Source: Phoronis australis
Lineage: Eukaryota; Phoronida; Phoronidae
Reading direction: 5' to 3'
Assembly: GCA_002633005.1 (NCBI GenBank)
Contig: NMRA01000044.1
Span: 851,568-911,567, forward strand
Length of the DNA stretch: 60,000 nt
The notes beneath the pieces were generated by a model. The model worked only from the letters and a program-made list of their open reading frames with translations. It searched no databases and was not told the origin of the DNA. The first letter of the stretch is position 1. The number at the start of each line of letters is the position of its first letter. A program made the position numbers and the translations under genes. Shown in pieces: positions 33,299 to 44,000 of the stretch.

Positions 33299-33984
33299 GT
33301 TTGTTTTGGGCTCTTGGAAAGCGACATCTATTGGATGCGACCAATTGCGTCCTGGACTGAATGATTGGCCGAGTCACGGCCTGTTGCGCCATGTAGTTTT
33401 TACAGTCAAAAGCGCCTGTATCCTGCTGGTTCTCAGTGTTTAGTTCAGAGAATGGTACAAAGTATTTTCGAAAATAGTCCCATAGGCGGATATTTGGAAA
33501 TCGCCGACCTTTCAAAAACGTCCAATAACGGTATTTTCGAAAAAGGGGGAGTATTTTCGCCAAACCCGTGTTACTGCCTTGGGATGGAATACCGACGGCT
33601 ATTTGCCAACACTGAATTAAGTCACCCAATATCTTGTCAAAGGACAGTCAGTTGTGAAATCGCGACCAGAAAATATAATGTCTTGTCAAAATAAAAAATA
33701 CATCAAAATGATACGCATTTCAGAATAATCCATCAGATTTTTCAAAACATGCAGTTATCGAAACGCTTGAGCGTACTTTTAGGTGGGTCTATTTTCGGAT
33801 GTTCTCAGTAGTATTTTTTTACGCGGAGGGCGGGGTAATATAGCCGTATTAAATTTGGCGCTCGTGAGTTTGACAATTAATATGGCTTACATTTTAACGA
33901 AGCCCAATTTGTTATATACGGTACATCGAAACGAATCACTATTTTTGTTTGGTGCCGGTACAAAAAACTCCTAAGTCGCGTGTT
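33299..33984. other. Promoter-proximal region of TTC36, repeat-like
   Basis: Contains GTATTTTCGAAAA twice (near 33,460 and 33,532) and overlapping frames on both strands of about 110 codons that lack other support. The TTC36 transcription start is expected here or further upstream, but no TATA box or initiator stands out. Confidence 0.35.
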
Positions 33985-34254
33985 CTATTTTCTAACAATA
34001 ATCGCGAAAAAAATGTTTAGTGTCTCCAAATAAAACTCCCAATCAAATGGCAATGTTTGCATATTGTCGGAACACCAATGGACAAATCGTGGATCTGCGG
34101 CTACACTATAGTAATTTGATGGAATTTCGCCTGGGTTCCGCACATCACACGGCATTTGAAATGCACTAGCGTGCGTGTCATGCCAAGAATTGTATGATGC
34201 CGCTTGGCTTACTTCAAAATCCAACTCTGCCTGGTGATTTGGTAGTTGGGCCAT
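33985..34254 (-). CDS. Unassigned 89-codon frame upstream of TTC36
   Basis: ATG in strong context (AAATGG) at 34,254 opens a frame to TAG at 33,985. Its composition is rich in His, Trp, Asn, Asp and Tyr, unlike chance AT-rich frames. Two readings are possible: a small intron-less gene, or a 14-codon first exon ending at the strong donor GAA|GTAAGC near 34,212. The C-terminal part (about the last 14 residues) is hydrophobic. No family is recognised. Confidence 0.3.
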   Translation of the reverse strand: MAQLPNHQAELDFEVSQAASYNSWHDTHASAFQMPCDVRNPGEIPSNYYSVAADPRFVHWCSDNMQTLPFDWEFYLETLNIFFAIIVRK

Positions 34255-35163
34255 TTATGTTGCACATCCAGCAGAATTAATGACGAACATATTATTGCAG
34301 CATAAAACAAACATTTTAAGATGTAAAGTCACATTTCTTGTGCAATAATTTTCAAAATTCAAAAACCTAATCACGTGTGATTTTCACAAACTATTCATGA
34401 ATATGCTATTTACAAACTTTCAAAACGAAAATTTTTGGGCCTCCAAAACTGCGGTAACGCGAAAATGCATGACTCACGATCGAGAATGACGTACGCATAG
34501 AGACTATGAAATCCCCTGCATTTGCAATTTTCTGCTTACTAAAATACTGCCAACTACATAAAATGGCATTCGTTCTTGAGACAGGACATCATAGTACTTT
34601 TTTGATCACAGATATCGTTTCTCTACATTTCACTCCGTACTTCGATCGATCAGTCTAATTACGTGCGTATGTGTGCTGATTTCAAAATGTCCGAACTTAG
34701 TTCTCAATACATTTTTGCTTTGAAGCAGAAAACATACGACGCACTGAAGTATTTTCCTACGAGTCATAATTTATGTTCTCAACTCAATTTACCGATGCAC
34801 GGGTACATTTTGGTTCTAGTAGAAGGACTAGTCCGTCAGTCCTGTACGTAGATACAGTCACCTAGGTGCCGCAATAACTCGGTTTGTCGGCCTTCGTCCA
34901 CCTTATACAGCTAGTGTTATGAAAGCGCCGATGCCCGTATCAGGGTATGCAGAGAAAGGTGAGCGCCTGAAAAAGGTGCTGGTGTACTGCGTCTACATTC
35001 CACTACACCACTGCTTGCAAAGCTCGGGCAGAGAGGTTAGCAACATGGCGCCAAGTGAAGTGGGAAAAATATCCACCTTCGTCTCATCTCGAAAAACATC
35101 TATCGCTTTTTATAAGTGCCGTCTGTACTCGTCTGCTCTTGTATTTTCATTTTAAGTTATAGC
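34255..35163. other. Intergenic DNA, no gene seen
   Basis: Unsupported plus-strand frames at 34,663-34,851 and 34,919-35,155. An AACATGGCGCC sequence near 35,042 resembles a YY1 site or start context, but the frame after it is short. Confidence 0.35.
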
Positions 35164-35372
35164 CATGCGCGTACCCAGGGAGGCTCGGGGGGCTCGAACG
35201 AGCTCCCCCCATTTAGGAAGTGGGCAAAAAGGTCCGCCTCAGAGAAACAAAAAGTCCACTAAAAAGGTGCAGACGCATTCCGTTTTTTAAGTCCTCACGC
35301 TTTTTTGGCAGCAAAATGTCCACCTCGCCAGAGATTCGAGCCCCCCACATTAAAAGGCTGGGTGCGCGAATG
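35164..35372 (+). mobile_element. MITE, GCGCGTACCCAG family, copy 2
   Basis: Starts CATGCGCGTACCCAGG and ends AAGGCTGGGTGCGCGAATG, imperfect inverted repeats; the interior matches the copy at 16,301-16,525 throughout. The plus-strand open frame 35,220-35,417 is inside this element and not a gene. Confidence 0.7.
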
Positions 35373-35752
35373 ATAGCACATGCATTTCACACGCCAAGGA
35401 TTTTAATGCGGACATGACATTCATAGTTTCTTTTTAATTGACCTATCGCCAGCCAGGATTTTGAGTGACGGCTTAACTGACCAATCAGAACACAGCATTC
35501 TTGACACACCTTCATTTCCGAGCCGCCATTTTACCCGACAAACAACACGGTGTGGGGTAAAACTTATTGTTTGTTGGGCGACATTTCGCAACTGGCAGAG
35601 CTTGCGATAGGTTATTTAGCTTGTCCAGAACTAAATAGATCAGTTTGTTCTAATATCTTCATGATGATAGTGTTCACGCAACAACCATTGCATAGTTTTT
35701 GTTTCAAAGCCAGGACCAGAAGTGAAGAAAGAGCTTAATATGGGAATATCTA

Positions 35753-35758
35753 TTTATT
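35753..35758 (-). terminator. Possible polyadenylation signal (minus)
   Basis: AATAAA on the minus strand, about 900 bases beyond the candidate terminal exon at 36,669-36,892. The intervening sequence is AT-rich and UTR-like. Only position supports it. Confidence 0.2.
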
Positions 35759-36404
35759 TTGTAGAATACAACTGTAATATACACATCACAGTTAACTGGA
35801 AAATATGCTTTAAAAGCATAGCAAAAAAATAAATAAATTCAAAAATGTACAGTGTGATTGTCAAAGGATATAAATATTTGCCTAGTTTGATCGCACATGA
35901 TAAAAATACATTATGCATCTCGAGTGCTTGTACCCGTAGATCAAGCAACTATACTTACACTCTTAATATTGCAAATTACAAAAATATATACTTATTACGA
36001 AAATAATTATCACAACAAATGAATTTTGTATGAATGTTTTTGTTATACTTAAAACGTTCATAAATGCATAAAATTTGCTAATGGGTGATAACTAAACTAA
36101 AGGAGGAAAAGTACAATGTCCTGCCTAGACTTTACAATGCGTTTTCCTATAAAGATTAAATCCTGCTTTTCTTATATGGAGAAAAGTAGATGTACCGAAC
36201 ATGAAACAGACCACAGGAATTCATACATGCAATCTCTTTACACTACAAAGTAGAGAAATGAATTAAGACTTAAGTTCACTCCTTAGTAAGCTTGGATTCT
36301 CAAACTTCTAGTGTTTAGTTACACAAGTTTTGAAAAACAACAGAACACCAAATCATCAGCTTTCAAACTCAATAGAAATAACATACAGTATAAGCCACAA
36401 GTAA

Positions 36405-36600
36405 CCTGACAAAATGTCTTGGAATTCCCCGTCACGATGGCTGGCAAAATCCAAATTCACTGTCAGAAAAGTCTCCCCTGATGACTGAGAATGAAGGAGA
36501 GTTAACAGGAAAGTTAGTAAGGCGCCCCCTGTAATAGTTGCAACCAGCAGCCATCTTTGGTGTTAACAGAAACGGCGGTCATAACCGGAAAAGGTATTTT
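36405..36600 (+). mobile_element. Dispersed repeat, GGAATTCCCCGTCA family, copy 2
   Basis: AATGTCTTGGAATTCCCCGTC at the left, GAATGAAGGAGAGTTAACAGG in the middle and GGCGGTCATAACCGGAAAA at the right align in order with 49,771-49,992 and with the inverted copy at 26,882-27,095. Confidence 0.6.
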
Positions 36601-36668
36601 GTCCGATTGCTTTTGTCTTGAACTGTATTTGCAATTGTTGGCATTGTCCGTGGTGTTGAACCACACAG

Positions 36669-36892
36669 CTAACAAACCAGACTGTATTCATGAATTTTTA
36701 CATATTTTGAAAGAAAATGGAGTTTCCTTACGTTAAGACATTCACAAAAGACCAAACACAAAGTTCCAATTCCGTATAATGCAGCTAGTAGAACCACCAC
36801 AAGGGAATACATGTATACTGTGTTAAAGAAACTATGCAAGTTTTGAACTGCACTTTTGTCATGGTTACATAACAAGTTAAGATGGAATCTGT
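36669..36892 (-). CDS. Candidate exon encoding a membrane helix
   Basis: Acceptor-like TTTTCTACAG at 36,893 on the minus strand is followed by an open frame with a 20-residue hydrophobic run (core YSLVVVLLAALYGIGTLC). The frame either stops at 36,669 or leaves at a good donor AAC|GTAAGG near 36,731. It does not join in phase to the last exon of the EF-hand gene upstream (any simple join creates a stop), so it would belong to a different transcript or be fortuitous. Confidence 0.22.
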
Positions 36893-37423
36893 AGAAAATA
36901 AAAAACTAAACCAATGCCCAGATATAGGGTTTAGTTGCATTCTGGTAATAAAGGAAGTTACAAGAGAAACTAATAAAAACAGTTTGTCAAAATAAGCAAA
37001 TGAATATATTTGAAACCAGCTAAATCAGTGTGTTTTTATCAATATGTTAATTGTTTGTTTTTTTGTAAAAATAAACAGGTAGTGTGCAATTTATTAAAAG
37101 AATACGACTATGAAGATGTATTAAGATGTACTAATTATTAGAAAGCATGAATGCATGACAAGAGTAGCAAAATTTAAGACATGAAAAAGTTTAAGGTTAT
37201 GTAGGACTATCTACAACTGTGTGAGTTTACCCAAATACCTTTATAACTATAGAAATAAACTCTGTAAAAGTATATAGTTTTTGAAAATAGCAGTCAGAAG
37301 TTCATTTTTAACTATTTAATTTACCCTTCACTGGATCATGTGTCCATTTCTTTTTTACTAAAATTTAGCAAAAATAGAAAGATGCACTCCCAGCAAAACA
37401 ACAAAATCAATAACATAACCAAA

Positions 37424-37429
37424 TTTATT
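37424..37429 (-). terminator. Putative polyadenylation signal of the EF-hand gene
   Basis: AATAAA on the minus strand about 360 bases beyond the stop at 37,787. Position-based inference only. Confidence 0.3.
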
Positions 37430-37786
37430 TTCTGTAAATGTTCAAGATGAAATCTCAAAAACGTTACTATAGTTTTTTAAGTTATCATTTTCTTTTTGCA
37501 ACTTTTGATTTTTTATATCATAAAAGTGCTATTTTTGATAGCCCCTCGTGCAAAGTGAAACATTTTAAAAACATTTCCTTACAAGGTTTTGGTGAGCACT
37601 TCACAGAATGGTATCATGAGAATCTAATAGAAATATTCCTGAGACACTACGTTCCAAATTTCGCCAGATTTGAACCTTTTTCTAAGGTCCTACATAACCT
37701 TAAGGTGCAAAAGAAGAATTTTGTAAACCAAAGATTCCCCAGTCAGTAATTCCGTCTCAACCCCCCACCCTTGTGTCGCATGTTGA

Positions 37787-38017
37787 CTACCAAACTGTGC
37801 CTGTGCCCAATGGATGTTCCACTACAGACTCATGGATCATTATGAAGAGGGGCACGTAAGTGAGAAAGTCCAGTAAGTCCAAAGCCTGAAGGTGGCGCAG
37901 CTTGTGCCGTACCTCGTTCTCATCAGCTTGTGATATCCCACCCGCCCGCAGCTCCACGCACAGTTGGTTAATGGGAATGTTGTTCGTCTCCGGGTCAACA
38001 TTGCACTCCCATAGTGT
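37787..38017 (-). CDS. EF-hand gene, terminal exon
   Basis: Acceptor GGTTCCCTTTCAG, 231 bases (77 codons including TAG at 37,789-37,787), phase 0 start. Encodes TLWECNVDPETNNIP (degenerate EF loop), LCVELRAGGIS and a hydrophobic LLDFLTYVPLFIMIHESVV segment; ends PLGTGTVW. The 107-codon minus frame in another phase here is a shadow. Confidence 0.8.
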   Translation of the reverse strand, partial: TLWECNVDPETNNIPINQLCVELRAGGISQADENEVRHKLRHLQALDLLDFLTYVPLFIMIHESVVEHPLGTGTVW

Positions 38018-41000
38018 CTGAAAGGGAACCGCACAATTCCGTTTACATCTTGATGACGGTGAATAACATTAAATCTGCCATGCTTCACTTTCTGGGCATA
38101 CTTGTAATCAGCTGCATTTCCGTCAGTCATGAAAGTTGGCCGCTTACGTGTTGTAGACACCATTCAGCCTATTTTGACAAGTACCGCAGCCACATCTCTC
38201 ATGTAATTCCTTCAATTTCCATCTAGTCATATACTAGTCATATATACCCACTGAGTCCCACATCACCCTAGACACGATTTAGTCTGATGATCACTAGGTT
38301 AATTAAGAGCTTTTAGTCATGTTTTAGCCACTTTGAAGCACAGCTTCTTAAAAATTTCTGGTAACATTTTAGTTAAGACGAATTATTTGGTCACAGATTA
38401 GTCATATTTTAGTTATGCTACACAAAGTTTGACAAGCATCCAGATTTTGCAAAAGGTTGTCAGCTATATTCAAAATGTTCGCATATACAGATGCCATTTC
38501 TAGGTCTTCAAATATCCCTAAACTTTTTTTTCTGCATGGGTACCTCACCTTGCACTTAAACATTTTCATGTCGAGCATTTTGAAATCTATTCGGCCAATC
38601 AAGTTCCTCATCCAAGAACTGAAACAAAAAGATATCAATTTCTCAACCAATTAGTGCCGTACATGAAACATATTCAAATCAATATGCATCTCACAAAAAA
38701 TCACGCACAAGGGGCCATATTAATGCAGATGTAGGAAGCATTTCAAAACTTAAACAAATCAGATTCGTGAAACATCCAGAAGCTCGCATATCTTTTATCA
38801 ACAACATTTACATTTTAGTTGGCCACAGCCTACACTTAAATGTCCGCAGGTTGTTGACTTACTCTAGAGAGGCTATCCTCAGAGACAGCGCAGCTATGAC
38901 CGAGAACAGCTTGAAGTCTGCACCATGTTCCACCTTGTAGCCGGTTATTTCTAGTACCTGAGGTGATATGACAAAATGAGAAATAGGGATACTAATCAAA
39001 CAGTCAGCCCATTACCCAATCTCCAAATTCAGACAGGATTCAATACACTGCAAGATTCGAGTACCAATTTGTAAGTTTACTCAAAGCCCGACATGCACTT
39101 GCTTGCAAAGATTAGACCCTGAGCCCAGATAAAATCCTCCTAAGCTGCAACACAACATTTAGAATAACAGATACTTGAGATGAACGAAATCCACACCTGT
39201 CCTTCAGAGTCCCACACCATCATGAGTTGAATATAATTATCATGTCAACAATAAAAAGACAAAGAAGTATATTATTACACACAGTACTTCTCATGGTTCC
39301 CAAGGCATAGGGAACTTAAAAATCAGAGGATGGTTGTTAAGTTGAACATTGGCACTTTGAAACAAAAGTTTGGAGAGGCTGGGGGTGAGCACTTAATTGC
39401 CCAAACAAGTCGAACCAAGATGTGAAGGAGTCAAAGGCGGGTTGCATATACAATGAATAATACAGGTACCACAGTAGGTTCTGCCAAAATTGGCAGTGTA
39501 CTTGTTTGTAATGAGAATTCTGATGAAACAGGCATTCACAAAGACACGGGCAGTTGGGGGTGGGAGGTCAATTCATATGCTACTGGTGTTCACCAAGACG
39601 TGTGCTTTCAAGGAAGTTTCAATAATAAAGATATGGAGTGGGCAGTAAGCCAAACATGGGCATTCAACATTTAAATTTTGACAGGTGGGTGGTAGGCCAA
39701 ACATGGCAACAACGCGGACGAGTATAGTAAGAATAATTAATTACTTAATTTTAATCTTTAATTCCATTAATTCAAAGCAAGAAATAGTGGAGTAAATTTG
39801 ACAATGTGAAATGAAATAAAAGGGAAAATCAAACATAAAAATGGACTTCTTACACGTAGCTAATACTTATACTTGACAAATAAACACCAGCTGTGACTTC
39901 AAGGACTGGTCAAAGAGGTAGCCTCATAAGACCATAACAAGGCAATGCTATAATGCTTCAGTCGTAGGACTGTCAGCCGACACAATACAGTGTACATACC
40001 CTATAGAGGTACTGCTGCTCAGCATCAGTGAGGCCACGATTGACTCCCTTCATGGCGACCATCAGCTCTTCATGGTTGAGAAAACCTTTCTTGTCTTCAT
40101 CCACCTTTGGAAAAACAAATCCGCATTCAATTAAGGTATGCTTGGTGCATAATTTCTTTTGAATTTACATACCCAAGTATGTAATTTCCTTTTAGGAGTG
40201 TCCAGCTTAAACTTCTTTGATTCTAGTAAGCATGTGCTTAGACCATTTCAGATAGGACTTTTGGGAAAACAAAAAAAGCAAAGATATTGAAAAAATAAAC
40301 TACAAATACAACACTCATCGCCGCATTATTTTTCAAAGAAAATCACATTTGATAACTAAGCTGCTTATTTATCTAGGTACAACAAATATTAATAACAGTT
40401 GAATACCGAAAGGATTTCCAAAGTAAAACTAAATGTCCTTGTGCCCGACCAACTTTAGGCAACTTCTAATGACACAAAATCAGTCTCAGGATGAAACCAT
40501 AAACCCAGCTTACCGCATCAAAAGCCTTTCTAAACATCTCACGGTTGGCTTTGTTGAATATACAGTATTTATTGAGAAAGCCATCTGAAAACCAAAACAT
40601 CACAAATGTGAAAATTACCTCTCCGCATCTCACTCTGTTTCAAATTGCGCTAATGAAAAGAAACATTAGTTTTGGTAGTTTCAGTTCAATAGGCGCATGG
40701 TTAAGGCAAAACAAAAAAGATGGGTCAGATTGTAGTCTCAGTATACATCGACGACAACATGTTCCCAAGACACTTAGGACCCCGGAAAGCAGAGTGAACT
40801 GATGAGGCTACCCTCAATGTAAATATTACATTAATAAATATTAATTAAGTAAATAAATTTCTTTTTATTTTCTTGTGAAAACACCTCTACTAATATAACA
40901 GTACGTCACTCAAATTGGTCCTGATTTTAACGAGCAAGAAAAATGGATGGAGAGTTTTCAAACACTAAAACCAAGTTATAGGAGCTAATCTCAATCAAAA

Positions 41001-44000
41001 TCATGGTGCATTAGAATTATTATGCACACAATTTGAAAATAATACTTTGTAAATATGCTTAATACTATATAAAGAGCATTACGTACATATTACAAAATTA
41101 CATCATTCGTTATTTCCATATGCCATTTTATAAAGCAAAATATACTGCGAATTACTTCAGGATATCTGAAATCAAATTAAACAAACTTTTGTAAAAAATG
41201 AAAATTAAAATTAACATAATTCTTATTGAACGACACCATTAACAATCTCAGTTCTCTAAGAGAACACTCCTACTCATAAAGTACTTCATTCAATTTGGTG
41301 CTCGTCTGATTTCACATTGAACAATCATTTTCTAAAAATAAAAATTCCCAGAAATGGTGTTTTACCATTGCAGAAGTTTAGCTCCTATAAAAGATATTGA
41401 AAAAATGTTAAACACTAATTAAACAGGTTAAATCCCATAAACAAAACTTACAGTCGTCAAATGACGCTGAGCGTTCCCTTTGCACATCAGATTTTGCCCT
41501 CACTTTCTTGCCCTTTGTCTTATTGAAAGCCATCTGAGCCTTCCTCCGTCGCTCTTCTGCTCGCTCTAGCCGAAGCATGTCATCATGAACGGACTTGTCG
41601 ATTTTCTGAAGGAACGTAAATAAAAGTGAGTATTTTGTTGAATAGGTGGCAAAAGGTGCTGCCTAGATGCACAGAGGACAACAGGGATGGCCAGCTGCTC
41701 GACGAAGCGGATCCTTCTTCAATCATCCGGAGCCGTTCAGTCATTCTGGAGATGTACAGCTGAATCTCATTCAACAAAATATTTCTTAACAGTTCTGCAG
41801 CAGGATAATAAAGATGCATTGAACTCCTTATACTTTTGATTAAACAACACGACTAAATAAAAAAAGAAGTAATATTTAAAAGCCAGTGAGATGGAAGATC
41901 TACGTCATTGTTTAAATGCATTGTGGACAACCAGTGACATCATTGATAACTTGTGTTGTCCGACAACGCTCGTTACTTGAGTGTGGCAGTACTGAAAGCA
42001 TGAGTTCACAGCAACATGCAACAAAGCAACCATCAAATAAAAAAGAGATTTTGAAAGCAAGCCTCATAGTTCAAGACAAAATTAATACACAAACATTAGC
42101 GAATCTTTTGACTGAAAAATTTTCGAGGCAAGAGAAGACAACTGTCCATACTGTATCAAAAACACAACAGCAACACTGTAGATGAAATCACTCCGAATTT
42201 ACACCACTTAAAAGTATCTGACTTTGTTAGGAAGGGTCACATTTCTGCTAAAACATAATTCTTAAATTATGAAACCATGTATCCAATTCCTGAAAATCAT
42301 AGAAACTTAGAGATGTTGGAATGTCATGCAGTTACTGACGAATAAATAGCAAAACTAGTAAAACTAAAACAGGCAAAACTAGTAAAACTAAAACAGACAG
42401 GTCTGTAGCACACCTTTGACAAAGAGCGCATCGCTCAAAACATGGGGAAATTTTAATATACCTTAATATCGACGCTCGTCGTTTTAGTTTTACTAGTTTT
42501 ACTATTTTATAGAAAATTAGCATATGCACAAAAATAATACCTGAAAATTTGTAGATGTAACTTTGATGGACTTATTAAGTTTTTGCGCGAAACTTGCAAA
42601 TTCAGTTCATTCATTACAAAAGCTAGACATTTTCTTGGTGAATGGAACTGTCAAACATGAAGACATCAGATTTTTCCACAGATAGCCTTTTGAATCAGCT
42701 TGTTCTTTTTCAAGAGAATTAGAATTTCGAATTTTAAACTAATTTTTGTGGGATTGACTTTTTTGATTTTGGGTCAGAGCATCCATTCAGCTCCCACTAG
42801 CACCTATTTCATTGCAAGCAGCGTAATAACAACAACCTTGGTGTACCTGGTGTAGCTGTTGTACCCCGGGGCACTTACCTTTTCACCCCATCGTTTCAAT
42901 CGCTCATTGAGCTGTGACTCTGTCTCCGAGAGGACCGAGCCAGATAGGTCCGGACTAGGAGTTCGCCTTGTTGCCTGGCTGTCTGATGTGGGAGATTCTG
43001 GGGACGGACTGTCAGGGGGCGCTACAGTCAACATAGACGAGTCATCAGCAACAGGTGGTGGTGTAGGTGGCGGTGGAGTGACAGCGGGAACATCGAGTGG
43101 AGCGTGTTCAGACAAAACTGAAAGGAATTAAAGGATGAAATTTCAAAACAAATGTTTATCTCAGCACAATAATTTGATGGAAATGCTCTAAGAGTCAGTC
43201 AAAAGCAGAGGAATACTCACTATTGATAACAATTAAAAGGAAGTACAATTATATAGTTTTCACATGATGCTTGTATAAGAGGAACACATGGTCTTAATGA
43301 CTCTTGTTATTCATCATGACTTCATACAGATTTACAAAACTTCTCAGATATGGAGATGAACTTTACTTCAGGGGAAATCTCAAAATCTTGTCATAAGGTT
43401 TTAACATTCAGCACTGACACCAGGTTTACAGGCTAATCAAAAATGAACCCACAAGTTTTCAATTTAATTCTGGATTCTTTTGGAAAATCAAATAAATGTG
43501 ACGCAAATTGATTGTTATGGTTAAAGCTATGTGGAAACTGAACGTCCATGAACTGAAGTTCAAGTCTAGTGGAGTTGAAAGAATTACAGATTTACGTCGT
43601 TTAAATCAAAAACTTCACGAGTTCATTATTTGGACATCCTGCATCATCACCTGGAGTTTACACAGAATAGGACAAATATGAACATTTTGGATTTGTTAGC
43701 AAAGATGACAAACAGCAGAAATAAGAATTCCAGGAATTTCTGACACTAAACCCCAGCGTACATATTTGAAAAGTGGTATGTTTTTTTCTTTTTTAGTACC
43801 CCGAACTTAAGCCTAGACGTCAAAATGGAAATTGTGCCTGGAACTTTGACATGCAATGCATAAGAATATGTGTAGTAGAAACTGTTTATGATACCAATGG
43901 AACCGTTAGTTATTTTTATTTTGTAGATACGTGTGCCAACAACATAATGAAATGAAAATATGGCCTGTCTCTCAGTCTTGTTTTTGTTCAACACTTCAAT

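Noticed and set aside
37438-37749. 103-codon plus-strand open frame
   Set aside because: Phe/Tyr/Lys-rich, as expected for AT-rich DNA, and it lies in the probable 3' flank of the EF-hand gene without other support.
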